Origin: CAUJGQ01 sp042408665
Lineage (GTDB): Bacteria; Chloroflexota; Dehalococcoidia; CAUJGQ01
NCBI GenBank assembly: GCA_042408665.1
Contig: JBHOQW010000175.1
Location: 39,526 to 103,525, forward strand
Direction: 5' to 3'
DNA length: 64,000 nucleotides
Both the position numbers and the translations under genes were made by a program. The notes below the pieces were generated by a model. That model was not told the origin of the DNA. It was given only the letters and a program-made list of their open reading frames with translations, and made no database searches. This document shows positions 50,280 to 59,675 of this stretch, piece by piece; the first letter of the stretch is position 1, and every line of letters starts with the position of its first letter.

Positions 50280-53200
50280 TCACAGCTCACCCATGCGCAG
50301 CACCCGGTGTACGGCCAGCCGCCCGTACAGCAGCGCCAGGGCGGCGATGGTGGACACAAACACCAGGGCCAGAAGACCATCCGCCACCGCCACCGTGCGC
50401 CAGCTCACCGCGGAGACGAACGGCGGCAGCACCTTGGCCCCGGTCTCGGTGATGCCCAGGTAGCCGAGCATCAAGCGGCCGAGCGGCAGACCCAGCAGCG
50501 TGCCCGCGGTCGTGCCCGCCACGATCACGAACGCCTGCTCAAAGCCCACCAGCGCCACGATCTGCCCGCCGGACAGGCCCAGCGTGCGCAGCACCGCGAA
50601 CTCCAGCGTACGCGTCTGCGCTGACAGATATGAGTAGACCACAAACCCCAGCGCCGTGAGCAGCAGCACGGCCGCGAAACACAAAAACAGGATGCCCTCC
50701 CAGCTCGCCGCCACCAGCGGGTCGCGCTGCTGCGTGGCGCGCAGCGCGTCCAGATCGACGAGCTTGTCCGCCAGCAAGCCGCGCTCGCGCAGGGTAGCGG
50801 TGTCCGGCACGGGGCCGCGTGTCCCACCCATCCACACCTCGTTGGCCAGGTTCGGCTCCACGCCGGCCACGCGGTTGGTCTCGTACAACAGGCGATCGAG
50901 GTTGGCCACGAGCAGATGCGACCCACTGGGGTTGGGCGTGTAGGTGGGGAACAAGGCGAAGCGGCCGGCGATGCGCGCCGGCACGTACTGCCGCCCGACG
51001 TAGATCAGCAGCTCATCGCCCACCTTGCGACCGGTCTGCTTCAGGAACGTGTCGCTTGCCAGCAGGGCGAGACGGCCGCCGTCCCCGCGCCTTCGCAGGC
51101 CGTACAGGAGAAAGCTGCCGCGCTGGCGCAGGAACGTGAGCTGGGCCGCAGCGCGGCCGTCCCACGCCCGCGCCTCCGAACGGCTGAGCGCGCCGGGCGA
51201 GGGCTGGGGCGTTTGGCCCTGCATCAGCTCCCAGGCATCCAGCGACTCGAAGCCCTCCACAAGTACCGGCTGGGGCAGGCCGACCTCCCACCAGTCTGGT
51301 GGGAGGTCTGACACAGAGGTCGCCGTCACGGCGTCCAGCCACACACTGGCGCGCTCCGCCACCTGCGGGGCCAGGCCGGGACGGAGGACGATCGCCTCCA
51401 GGCGCAGGGGAGCGCTCCGGTCCGGCAGGCGGGCGGGCGGGGTGCGCCCCAGCCCAGGGCGGCGCAGGTCCGCCACGTAGAACTGCCAGCGCTCGGGGCG
51501 GTACTCCTCGGGGGGTGGGCCGGTCAGCGTGTAGTCCCAGGGCACCCCGCCGACGTCCACCACGCGCAGGCTGTAGCTCGCCGCCCCGGCAGGCAACGGC
51601 GACCAGACCCACACGCCCACGTACACCGCGTCAGCGGGCAGCGCCGGGCCGGAGGGCGGCGGTGGAGTGTTCTCGCGGAGCGGCTTGAGCAGATCCGGGA
51701 GGGAATGGTCGGCGAAGTCGGTGCGCCAGAACGCGACCCGCGCGAAGGCGTCCGGCCGCACGCCCAGCACGGTGAAGTCGGCGTAGCGGTACTGGCTGAT
51801 CGTGTACGAACCGGTCGTACGCCAGACGGGCGTGGCGTTCGTGCCGCCGGTCGCCTCCGCCACCGCCGCCGCCAGGCGATCGGGCGCCAGGCCAGTGGTA
51901 TCGCGCACCCCCTCCACGCGGCGGATGCTGCCGGCCTGGTAGGCGGCGCGGTCCTCGTAGGAACGGTTGAGGGTGGCGCGGAAGCCGGCGGCGAACATTC
52001 CCACCGCCGTGGTGAGGATGAGCAGCAGGATGAGGCGCGAGTAGTGCAGCGGCGCGCGCACCATATGCGCCAACCCCAGTGCCGCTACCACCCCGTCCGT
52101 GCCGCGCGCCAGCCACGCCACCAGCCTGAGCGCCAGCGGGAACAGGCGCAGGAAGATGAGCGCCACCATCAGCATGAACAGCGACGGTGCTGCCAGGAGC
52201 AAGGGATCGGTGGCAAGGCCGCCGAACAGCCGCTCGGTGACCAGCGAGCCACGCTGGCGCAGCTCGTGGAATAGAAAGGCGGCGACGACGATGAGGAACA
52301 CGTCCAAGTAGGAGCGCAAGAAGAGCGACTGCTGCTGCGGCCGGCCGATCCCCTGCTTGTAGTGGACGATCGTCGCCCGCGCGGCGCGCCAGGCCGGCCA
52401 CAGCAGCGCCGCCAGCGCCAGCAGGCTGCCGAACAGGGACAAGGCAAAGGCCGGCGCGGAGATGGTCACCGGCAACAGGCCGCCCTCGCTCAGCGAGCGG
52501 AAGGGGGGCGTCGGACCGAGCAGGGCGATCACCGTCGCGGCCACGAAGGGGCCCAGGAGCGTCGCCGCCAGCGCCAGGGCGCCGCCCTCGATGGCGTAGA
52601 CGGTTATGATCTGCCACGTGCTCGCCCCGCGCGAGCGCAGGAGGGCGATCTCCCCCGCCTGCCGCTCCACCAGCATGGTGCCGATCATCACCAGGTAGTA
52701 CATGACGATGGCGATGACCTGCAGCACCAGGGCAAACAGCGGCAAACGGGTGAAGAACAACCGCTGCTCCCAGCCGGTGATCGTCTCCACCAGCTTGGTG
52801 TCCACACGTGTGTAGGGGATATCCTGGCGCAGCGCCTGGTCCAATGCGCGCAGGTCGGCCGCTAGGCGGGTGGCGTTGCGCGCGTTGATGCGGCCGAGGT
52901 CCACGAACGCGTAGGTCTCATAGGAGACCGTGAGGTCCGGCAGGTAGGTGGCCAGCACGTCCACCACCGTCTGCTCGTCGGTGAAGAACGGATAGGTGGG
53001 CCAGGAGGTGGTAGTGACGGTGAAGCGGTCGGTGCGGCCCTGCCAGAAGGGGTCGGTGGGGTCAATGGGCTCGATGAGGCCCACCACGGTGACGCGCACC
53101 GGTGCCACCTCCGGCCGCCAGTAGGGGTGCAGGTCAAAGCGCTGGCCCAGGCGCACACTCAGGCGTTCGGCCGACGCCCGCCCGAGCAGCACCTCGACCT

Positions 53201-53678
53201 CGGGCGGGCCGCTGGCGGGGCGCGGTGCCGGACGAGGGGCGCGGCCCTCCACCAGGCGGGTGTGCTCGTTCAGGCGCTCCACGTACTGGAAGAACGAGCG
53301 CGGCCGGTTCGGGTCCTCGGGCACTGGCTGGCCGGGGGCGGTGAGGAAGAAGGTGGCCGACTGGCCGGTGCGCACCGTCTCCCGGCTCGCCCACCCGGCC
53401 GCGCGGTTGAGCAGGCGGGCGGTAAGGTCGCGCCGGAGCTCGAACTCGCGCCGGCGCGCCGGCAGGTTGGAGCTGAGCACCGTGATCGTGTAGTCGGTGA
53501 GGGGGCGGCTGCGCAGGGCGTGGGCCAAGCCCAGGTCCCGCACCGCCTCGGTGTAGAGCACCACCGCGGCGGCCAGCGCGGCGGCGGTGACGACGCCGAG
53601 GGCCACAGTCAGCATCAGCCGCCACTGGCCGAGGCCGCGCTGGAACACCATCCGCAGCACGGTGGTGAGGGCGGCCAT
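50280..53678 (-). CDS. Large FtsX/MacB-like ABC permease
   Basis: A 1132-residue permease, about twice the size of usual MacB-type permeases. TM1 is near residues 18-45, a large extracytoplasmic domain follows, then a set of helices, a second large extracytoplasmic domain and three final helices, consistent with two FtsX modules in one chain. The start is the ATG preceded by GGAGGG at 7 bases. Two ATPase genes follow, so the complete exporter is one permease with two different ATPases. The substrate is unknown; lipids, peptides or cell-wall signalling are possible. Confidence 0.87.
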   Translation of the reverse strand: MAALTTVLRMVFQRGLGQWRLMLTVALGVVTAAALAAAVVLYTEAVRDLGLAHALRSRPLTDYTITVLSSNLPARRREFELRRDLTARLLNRAAGWASRETVRTGQSATFFLTAPGQPVPEDPNRPRSFFQYVERLNEHTRLVEGRAPRPAPRPASGPPEVEVLLGRASAERLSVRLGQRFDLHPYWRPEVAPVRVTVVGLIEPIDPTDPFWQGRTDRFTVTTTSWPTYPFFTDEQTVVDVLATYLPDLTVSYETYAFVDLGRINARNATRLAADLRALDQALRQDIPYTRVDTKLVETITGWEQRLFFTRLPLFALVLQVIAIVMYYLVMIGTMLVERQAGEIALLRSRGASTWQIITVYAIEGGALALAATLLGPFVAATVIALLGPTPPFRSLSEGGLLPVTISAPAFALSLFGSLLALAALLWPAWRAARATIVHYKQGIGRPQQQSLFLRSYLDVFLIVVAAFLFHELRQRGSLVTERLFGGLATDPLLLAAPSLFMLMVALIFLRLFPLALRLVAWLARGTDGVVAALGLAHMVRAPLHYSRLILLLILTTAVGMFAAGFRATLNRSYEDRAAYQAGSIRRVEGVRDTTGLAPDRLAAAVAEATGGTNATPVWRTTGSYTISQYRYADFTVLGVRPDAFARVAFWRTDFADHSLPDLLKPLRENTPPPPSGPALPADAVYVGVWVWSPLPAGAASYSLRVVDVGGVPWDYTLTGPPPEEYRPERWQFYVADLRRPGLGRTPPARLPDRSAPLRLEAIVLRPGLAPQVAERASVWLDAVTATSVSDLPPDWWEVGLPQPVLVEGFESLDAWELMQGQTPQPSPGALSRSEARAWDGRAAAQLTFLRQRGSFLLYGLRRRGDGGRLALLASDTFLKQTGRKVGDELLIYVGRQYVPARIAGRFALFPTYTPNPSGSHLLVANLDRLLYETNRVAGVEPNLANEVWMGGTRGPVPDTATLRERGLLADKLVDLDALRATQQRDPLVAASWEGILFLCFAAVLLLTALGFVVYSYLSAQTRTLEFAVLRTLGLSGGQIVALVGFEQAFVIVAGTTAGTLLGLPLGRLMLGYLGITETGAKVLPPFVSAVSWRTVAVADGLLALVFVSTIAALALLYGRLAVHRVLRMGEL

Positions 53679-53744
53679 GGTCATCCCTCCCGCGCGGAGC
53701 GTAGCAGATGTGGCGCACCTGACAAGCAGGACGCCCGGGCCCGA

Positions 53745-53831
53745 GTTGCACCGACCGTGCGCGGACCCAACGCTGGCGCCGGAGCTCGAACAGCCGCTCC
53801 TGCCGTTGCACCGACCGTGCGCGGACCCAAC
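53745..53831. repeat. Two 27-bp direct repeats, 33-bp spacing
   Basis: A 27-base sequence starting GTTGCACCGACCGTG and ending GACCCAAC occurs perfectly at 53745-53771 and 53805-53831, a period of 60. It lies in the divergent region between the FtsX-type permease and a luciferase-like oxidoreductase gene. Two copies could be tandem operator sites or a minimal CRISPR-like remnant; no third copy or cas gene is near. Confidence 0.75.
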
Positions 53832-53878
53832 AATGGGGTGACGCGCCGGGGCGCGCCAGCACCGACGGAGGCAACGCG

Positions 53879-54832
53879 ATGGGGGTGACCTTCGGCATTC
53901 ACATCGGCCCACAGAACATCGACATTCAGGATTTGCGGCGGTTGTGGACCTACGCCGACACGCACGGCTTCAAATGGATCTCGGTGTGGGACCACTTCTA
54001 CGAGGCGCCGCCGGTCGACGGCAACTCGCCGCATTTTGAGGCGATCGCACTCATGAGTGCCATCGCCTGTGAGACGCGCACCGTGGAGATCGGCTGTCTG
54101 GTGTTCTGCGCCAACTACCGCAACCCGGGCCTGCTCACGAAGTCGATCGTCACCATCGACCACCTGAGCGGCGGCCGGGTGGCCCTTGGCCTGGGCGCGG
54201 GCTGGCACGAGATGGAGCACACCTCCTTCGGCTACCCGTTCCGGCCCCCCAAGGAGCGGCTGGACCTGCTGGAGGAGACCATCCGCGCCGTGCGCATGCT
54301 GCTGGAGCAGGACCGCACGACCTTCGAGGGCACCTACGTGCGCCTGAACAACGCGGCCATGTACCCTAAACCGGTGCGCCGGCCGCTGCCCATCTGGGTG
54401 GGCGGCCAGGGCGAGCGGCGCACGCTGCGCATCGCCGCCCGCTACGCCGACGGCTGGAACGTGCCGTACATCGGGCCGGAGGATTACAGGCGTAAATCCG
54501 AGGTGCTGGACCGTTGGTGCGAGAAGGAGGGGCGCGACCCGGCGACGATCAAGCGCTCCATCAACCTGGGCTTTTACATGGCCGCCTCGCAGGCGAAAGC
54601 CCAGGCGGCGTGGGACAAACTACGTCAGCAGTGGGGTGCATCGGAGCGCAGCCCCCGCTCGCCGGAGGCGATGGCGGCCGGCTCGCTGGTGGGCGGCCCG
54701 CAGGACGTGGTGGACCAGATCGGCCGCTTTGTGGACGCGGGCGTCACGGCCCTGAACATCGCCTTCCGCCCGCCGGTGGACTGGGAGGCGCTGGACGCCT
54801 TCGTGGAAGAGGTGATGCCCAAGTTCGTGTAG
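53879..54832 (+). CDS. Luciferase-like (LLM class) flavin/F420 oxidoreductase 1
   Basis: A 317-residue TIM-barrel oxidoreductase. SVWDHFY, the TKSIVTIDHLSGGRVALGLGAG segment and PLPIWVGGQGERRTLRIAARYADGWN are signatures of F420-dependent luciferase-like enzymes. The substrate is unknown. Two more family members follow within 2 kb, all different in sequence. GGAGGCAACGCG precedes the ATG, and a pair of 27-bp direct repeats lies upstream. Confidence 0.88.
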   Translation: MGVTFGIHIGPQNIDIQDLRRLWTYADTHGFKWISVWDHFYEAPPVDGNSPHFEAIALMSAIACETRTVEIGCLVFCANYRNPGLLTKSIVTIDHLSGGRVALGLGAGWHEMEHTSFGYPFRPPKERLDLLEETIRAVRMLLEQDRTTFEGTYVRLNNAAMYPKPVRRPLPIWVGGQGERRTLRIAARYADGWNVPYIGPEDYRRKSEVLDRWCEKEGRDPATIKRSINLGFYMAASQAKAQAAWDKLRQQWGASERSPRSPEAMAAGSLVGGPQDVVDQIGRFVDAGVTALNIAFRPPVDWEALDAFVEEVMPKFV

Positions 54833-54862
54833 GGGGCGGCAGGGCGGACCCTTACCCGTGAG

Positions 54863-54918
54863 TGCTGCGTGCCGCGAGAGCCTGCCCCCAATCCCCGCCC
54901 AGCATCCAGCACGCAGCA
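54863..54918. repeat. Inverted repeat with 10-bp arms
   Basis: TGCTGCGTGC (54863-54872) and GCACGCAGCA (54909-54918) pair around a 36-base loop between the first and second luciferase-like genes. It could be a terminator for the first gene or part of the second gene's leader. Confidence 0.45.
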
Positions 54919-54972
54919 TGCGTGGGGCACACACAGCAACAACACCAACCACCAACAAGGAGAAAGGCAAGG

Positions 54973-55872
54973 ATGCAACTGGGCGTGGTGTTTCCCCAGA
55001 CGGAGATCGGCAGCGACCCCGCCGCCATCCGCGACTATGCGCAGGCGGTGGAGGAGGCGGGGTACCACCACCTGCTGGTGTACGACCACGTGCTCGGCGC
55101 CCTGCCGGAGCGGTTCGAAGGGGTCAACGTCGGCTTCCGCCGCCCGCCCTACACGCACGAGAGCCCCTTCCACGAGCCGATGGTGCTGTTCGGCTACCTG
55201 GCCGCGATCACCCGTCGGCTGGAGCTGGTCACCGGCGTGCTCATCCTCCCCCAGCGGCAAACGGCGCTGGTGGCCAAGCAGGCGGCGGAGGTAGACGTAC
55301 TTACCGGCGGTCGCCTGCGGCTGGGTGTGGGCATCGGCTGGAACTTCACGGAGTACGAAGCGCTCAACGAGGACTTCCACACCCGCGGGCGGCGGATAGA
55401 GGAGCAGATCGCGGTGCTGCGCCGGCTGTGGACGGAGCCGGTGGTAACCTTCACCGGCCGCTGGCACCACCTGGACCGGGTGGGCATCAACCCGCTGCCG
55501 GTGCAGCGGCCGATCCCGATCTGGATGGGCGGCATGGCCGAGGCCGTGCTCAAGCGGGTGGCGCGCCTGGCAGACGGCTGGTTCCCGCAGTTCTCGCCCT
55601 CCGAGGAGGCACGCGCCACCGTGGCGCGCTTGCACGGCTATATCCGCGCCGCCGGCCGCGACCCCGCCACGGTAGGCATCGAGGGCCGTATGAGCGTCAC
55701 CCGCGGCTCGCCGGAGGAATGGGTGGAGCGGGCCGAGGCCTGGCGCGCCTTGGGCGCGACGCACCTATCGGTGAACACCATGGGTGGCGGCTTCACCTCG
55801 CCGCAGCAGCACATCGACGCCGTGCGGCGCTTCAAAGAGGCGATGGACGCCGCCGCCCGCAGCCCGGCGTAG
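54973..55872 (+). CDS. Luciferase-like (LLM class) F420-type oxidoreductase 2
   Basis: A 299-residue member of the same superfamily. MQLGVVFPQTEIGSDP, LLVYDHVLGA and KQAAEVDVLTGGRLRLGVGIGWN are typical of a well-known F420-dependent class. The AAGGAGAAAGGCAAGG before the ATG is a good ribosome binding site. It is oriented with the first enzyme and converges on the third. Confidence 0.9.
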   Translation: MQLGVVFPQTEIGSDPAAIRDYAQAVEEAGYHHLLVYDHVLGALPERFEGVNVGFRRPPYTHESPFHEPMVLFGYLAAITRRLELVTGVLILPQRQTALVAKQAAEVDVLTGGRLRLGVGIGWNFTEYEALNEDFHTRGRRIEEQIAVLRRLWTEPVVTFTGRWHHLDRVGINPLPVQRPIPIWMGGMAEAVLKRVARLADGWFPQFSPSEEARATVARLHGYIRAAGRDPATVGIEGRMSVTRGSPEEWVERAEAWRALGATHLSVNTMGGGFTSPQQHIDAVRRFKEAMDAAARSPA

Positions 55873-55889
55873 CGCGACGCGCCGGCCGT

Positions 55890-56813
55890 CTACGCGAACG
55901 CCGTCAGCACCTCTTCCAGCGCCTTAAACTGCCCACCGCTGGTGGACGAGGGCACCAGGATCGGCGTCTTGACGCCGGCCGCGTACCAGGCTTCTAGACC
56001 CGCGCGCACTTCGGCCGGCGTGCCGTACAGCGTCACGTCGCGCAACCAGCGCTCGCTCATCAGCGCGGGCAGGCGCTCCAGCTCACCGGCGGCGATGGCG
56101 GCGCGGATGGCCTGCATCTCCTCCGCGTAGCCGGCCTCGATCCAGTAGTTCTGGTAGTTAGGGAGCTGTACGTAGCCCACCAGCACCCGGCGCAGCACCG
56201 CGGCGGCCGCCTCGCGATCCTCGGAGATGCAAGTAGGGATCATGTTGCCGACGAAGAAGCCCTCGCCCGCGCGCTGCTCGGGACGCAGGTGCGCCAGCGA
56301 AGCGGGCATGTGCGAGCGGGCGGCGTTGGCCCACACCACCCCCTCGGCGATCTCCGAGGCCAGTTGCACCATGTTGGTGCGCAGGGCGGCCAGTACCACC
56401 GGCGGCAGCGGGCCGGGGGCGCCGAAGCCGGTGCCGCCCGTGGTGCGGCCGCCGCGCAGCGCCTGCACGAAGGCGCGCACGTCCTGCAGCGGCCGGCCGG
56501 GGGTGATGCCCAGGTACCGGTGCACGGGGCCGTGGCTCACGCCGACGCCGAAGACAAAGCGCCCGCCGCTCAGCTCGTGAATCAGGGCGGCGGTGGCCGC
56601 GTACTCCGTGGGGTGACGGGTGTAGATGTTGGCGATGGTGGTGCCGAAGCGGATGCGCTCGGTGGTCAGCGCCAGCGCCTCACAGAAGCCAAGACCGTCG
56701 AAGAAGCTGGGCACGTAGATGCCGGCAAAGCCGCGCCGTTCCACCTCGCGCGCCGCCTCCAACGCCTGGCGACGACGGCCTGGCGTCGCGACGATACTGA
56801 CGGCGGGGAGCAT
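55890..56813 (-). CDS. Luciferase-like (LLM class) oxidoreductase 3
   Basis: A 307-residue member closest in style to methylenetetrahydromethanopterin-reductase-like proteins: IYVPSFFDGLGFCEALAL, TTIANIYTRHPTEYAATAAL and HELSGGRFVFGVGVSHG. GGAGGACATC precedes the chosen ATG. It is on the strand of the upstream lipoprotein and peptide-transport genes and could be the last gene of that run, converging on enzyme 2. Confidence 0.88.
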   Translation of the reverse strand: MLPAVSIVATPGRRRQALEAAREVERRGFAGIYVPSFFDGLGFCEALALTTERIRFGTTIANIYTRHPTEYAATAALIHELSGGRFVFGVGVSHGPVHRYLGITPGRPLQDVRAFVQALRGGRTTGGTGFGAPGPLPPVVLAALRTNMVQLASEIAEGVVWANAARSHMPASLAHLRPEQRAGEGFFVGNMIPTCISEDREAAAAVLRRVLVGYVQLPNYQNYWIEAGYAEEMQAIRAAIAAGELERLPALMSERWLRDVTLYGTPAEVRAGLEAWYAAGVKTPILVPSSTSGGQFKALEEVLTAFA

Positions 56814-56872
56814 GATGTCCTCCGTTGCTGACTGAACTCCGGCAAGGGTCTGTGGGTACGGCGTCACCCGCC

Positions 56873-57529
56873 TCAGGGGTTGGGGTTTGCCTTGAGCTTC
56901 TCGTCGATCAGGCGGGCGATGCGCACGGCGACATCGACCGGCGTCTCCGGCGTACCGCCCAGATCGGCCAGGGAGACGAAGAAGGGGCCACGCACCCAGA
57001 CGATGTTGATCACCGAGGTCGAGGCCTCACCCGAGCCGAGCTTAAACCGCTGGCCGATATACTCCTCGCCCAGGCCCGGCACCTGGAAGCGGTTGGGCGC
57101 CGCGGTGTCTGCTGGGTCGCCGGAGCGGCGCAAGAGCTTCCGCGGCTCCTCGGTGTTGTCGTAGTAGGAGATGCCGACGGACACGTTGCGGGCGCCGGCC
57201 TCCACCGCAAACAGCACCTGAATGCCGCCTAACCGGCCCGTGTCGCGGAACATCTGCAACTGCTGCGCGTCCTTGGCGGCGCTCTCGTTGCTCAGGTCGA
57301 ACGCAGCCTGGTAGGCGACCCGCTCCGGCAGCTCCTGATCCGAGGGGATGTACTTCTGGAACCGTGTGTAGGCGTAGGGACCGGGCGTGGCAGTGCCCGC
57401 CGCTTGGGTGGTGGAGGGCTGGGTCGTGGCCGCGGCCGACTCCGTGCGGGTGCTCTGCGTGCCGCCGCCGCACGCGACCAGCAACACCCCCAGCGCGAGC
57501 AGCCCGGCCACCTGTGTGCGCTCCAGCAT
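56873..57529 (-). CDS. Predicted lipoprotein of unknown function
   Basis: A 218-residue protein with a lipoprotein signal: LLALGVLLVAC with lipid-modified Cys20, then GGG and a Thr/Ala/Ser-rich linker to about residue 50. The mature domain (60-218) is soluble and beta-rich with no recognised family. CCAGGAGGAACG precedes the ATG. It lies downstream of a hairpin and between transport genes and oxidoreductase 3. Lgt encoded in this window would modify it. Confidence 0.83.
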   Translation of the reverse strand: MLERTQVAGLLALGVLLVACGGGTQSTRTESAAATTQPSTTQAAGTATPGPYAYTRFQKYIPSDQELPERVAYQAAFDLSNESAAKDAQQLQMFRDTGRLGGIQVLFAVEAGARNVSVGISYYDNTEEPRKLLRRSGDPADTAAPNRFQVPGLGEEYIGQRFKLGSGEASTSVINIVWVRGPFFVSLADLGGTPETPVDVAVRIARLIDEKLKANPNP

Positions 57530-57639
57530 CGTTCCTCCTGGAAGGCCCGTGATGCAGTTCATCCCCGTCACCGTAGCCGACCGATCGGCTTGGTGCCAGA
57601 TCAAACGGGTTAACGTTTCGACGGCTGGAGCGTGACGGC

Positions 57640-57659
57640 GCCCCGGCCAAGGCCGGGGC
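57640..57659 (-). terminator. Hairpin after the peptide-permease genes
   Basis: GCCCCGGCC-AA-GGCCGGGGC is a near-perfect palindrome 26 bases beyond the stop of the second permease gene. It may end that operon, although no U-run follows. Confidence 0.6.
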
Positions 57660-57684
57660 CGCGCCCCCTCGGTATGCCGGTGCC

Positions 57685-58620
57685 TCAGCGCCTCCCGCCC
57701 TGACGCAGCCGGGGGTCGAGCACGTCGCGCAGGGCATCGCCGAAGATATTGAAGCCGAACACGGCCAGGGCGATGCACAGACCAGGGAAGATGGCCAGGC
57801 CGGGGTAGGCGCGCATATAGTCGCGGCCGTCAGTGCTCAGCATCTGGCCCCAGGAGGGCTCGCCGGCGGGGCCGAAGCCCAGAAAGCTGAGGCTGGCCTC
57901 GGCTAGAATCACGCCACCCAGCGAGACGGTAGCCCCTACCAAGATGAGCGGGAAGACGTTGGGCAGGATGTGCACCAGCACGATGCGCCAGCCGTTGGCG
58001 CCGGTGGCGCGCGCCGCCTCGATGTACGGGGAGGCCGTGATCACCAGCACCGCCGAGCGGATGACACGCGAGGTGCCGGCGATGCCCAGGACGCCGATGG
58101 CCAGGATCATGGCCAAGAGCAGGTTCACCTCTGGCAGCCGGCGCACGATGCCGAGGAAGGTGATCAGGATGATCAGGCCCGGCATGGACTGCCAGGCATC
58201 CACGAACCGCTGGATGATCTTGTCCGGCCAGCCGCCCAGGTAGCCGCTCACCGTCCCCACCAGCGCAGCGCCGGCAGCGGAGATCGCCACCGCCCCGAAG
58301 CCCACGGTGATGGAGATGCGGGCGCCGTAGATGAGCCGGGAGAGGACATCCCGTCCCGTCTTATCGGTGCCCAGCAGGTGGCGGGCGCTGGGGCCCTCCA
58401 GACCGTGGCGGCGGTCCGTCTTGTTGGGCGGGTAGGGGGCTAGCACCGGCGCGAACACCGCCATCACCACAAACGCCAGCACGATCAGCAACCCGGCGAA
58501 GCCGAGCGGCTTGCGGCGGGCAAAGCGCCCAACCAGGGCCAGCAGGCGCAGCGGTAGCGGCCGTGTGGCGGGGTAGGCGAGCGAGCGTTCCAGCGATCCG
58601 CTGAGGGAGGAGGTGGCCAT
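57685..58620 (-). CDS. Dipeptide/oligopeptide ABC transporter permease (DppC type)
   Basis: A 311-residue inner-membrane permease. The N-terminal helix is followed by LLGTDKTGRDVLSRLIYGAR, a DppC hallmark, and by the EAA loop YIEAARATGANGWRIVLVHILPN, which docks the ATPase. ATG at the M-ATSS position was chosen; an upstream GTG is possible. It forms a channel with the preceding DppB-type protein. No DppD/DppF ATPase gene follows in the window. Confidence 0.93.
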   Translation of the reverse strand: MATSSLSGSLERSLAYPATRPLPLRLLALVGRFARRKPLGFAGLLIVLAFVVMAVFAPVLAPYPPNKTDRRHGLEGPSARHLLGTDKTGRDVLSRLIYGARISITVGFGAVAISAAGAALVGTVSGYLGGWPDKIIQRFVDAWQSMPGLIILITFLGIVRRLPEVNLLLAMILAIGVLGIAGTSRVIRSAVLVITASPYIEAARATGANGWRIVLVHILPNVFPLILVGATVSLGGVILAEASLSFLGFGPAGEPSWGQMLSTDGRDYMRAYPGLAIFPGLCIALAVFGFNIFGDALRDVLDPRLRQGGRR

Positions 58621-58656
58621 GGCGCGGTGCTCCACGACGATGCGAGCGGTCGCCCA

Positions 58657-59616
58657 CTAATACCGGATGCGCGGGTCCAGGACGGTGTACGAGAGATCCA
58701 CCAGCAGGTTGGCCGTCACAATCAGCGCGGCGAAGATCAGGTTGGTGGACTGGATCACCGGGTAGTCCAGATTGCCCACGGACGACACCAGGTACTGCCC
58801 CATGCCGGGCAGGGTGAAGATGCTCTCAAACAGGGCGGTGCCGGCGATGAGGCCGGGTAGGCTCAGCCCCACCACCGTCACCACGGGGATGAGCGCGTTG
58901 CGCAGGCCGTGACGCAGCACCACCGCCCGCCCGTCCAGGCCCTTGGCGTGGGCGGTGCGGATGTAATCCTGGCGCAGGACCTCCAGCATCTGCGTGCGCA
59001 CAATGCGCACCAGGCCGGCGCTGGGCGTGAGGCCGATGAGCAGCGCCGGCAGGAGCATGATCTTCACGTGCTGGACGGGGTTGTCGTGCAGGTAGGCGAA
59101 GTCCAGCGGCGGCGCCCACTGGAACCAGAGCGAGCCGAAAGTGATGATCAGGATCGCCAGCCAGAAGCCCGGCATGGCGTTGAGCAGGATGGCCAGGCCG
59201 CGCAGGACGTAGTCTGGCCAGCGGTCTTGGCGCACGGCGGACAGCACCCCCATCGGCACCGAGAACAGCAGCCCGGACAGCAGGCCCACCAGGCCCAGCT
59301 CAAACGAGACCGGCAGGCGGTCGCGGATCTCCTGCGTCACCGGTCGGCCATTGAACAGCGAGCGGCCCAGTTCGCCGCGCAGAATCTGCCCCAGCCACTG
59401 CATGTACTGCACGGGGAGCGACGCGGTGAGGCCGTACTGCTCACGCAGCCGGCGGGTGAGCTCGGGGTCGTTGCGGCCGTACTCACCGGCGAGCAGGTCC
59501 ACCGCGTCCGCGTAGAAGAGCGGCACCACCACGCGCAGCAGCGTGAAGACGATCAGCGTGACCAGGAAGAGCGTGAGCACCGCAAGCAGCAGCCGTTGGG
59601 CGATGTACTGCCCCAT
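58657..59616 (-). CDS. Dipeptide/oligopeptide ABC transporter permease (DppB type)
   Basis: A 319-residue permease with six helices. The start MGQYIAQRLLLAVLTLFLVT and the loop YIRTAHAKGLDGRAVVLRHG identify DppB-type subunits. GGGGGTACGGG precedes the ATG. It lies 59 bases after the binding-protein gene and 36 bases before the DppC-type gene, so the three are an operon. Confidence 0.94.
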   Translation of the reverse strand: MGQYIAQRLLLAVLTLFLVTLIVFTLLRVVVPLFYADAVDLLAGEYGRNDPELTRRLREQYGLTASLPVQYMQWLGQILRGELGRSLFNGRPVTQEIRDRLPVSFELGLVGLLSGLLFSVPMGVLSAVRQDRWPDYVLRGLAILLNAMPGFWLAILIITFGSLWFQWAPPLDFAYLHDNPVQHVKIMLLPALLIGLTPSAGLVRIVRTQMLEVLRQDYIRTAHAKGLDGRAVVLRHGLRNALIPVVTVVGLSLPGLIAGTALFESIFTLPGMGQYLVSSVGNLDYPVIQSTNLIFAALIVTANLLVDLSYTVLDPRIRY

Positions 59617-59675
59617 CCCGTACCCCCTCAGCCGGCCCGCGCGCGGAAGCGGGGCGCCATGGGCCTGCCCCCTGC

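Noticed and set aside
53745..53831. Annotation as a CRISPR array
   Set aside because: Only two repeats and one spacer-like segment exist, with no cas genes or further copies; it is kept as direct repeats of unknown role.
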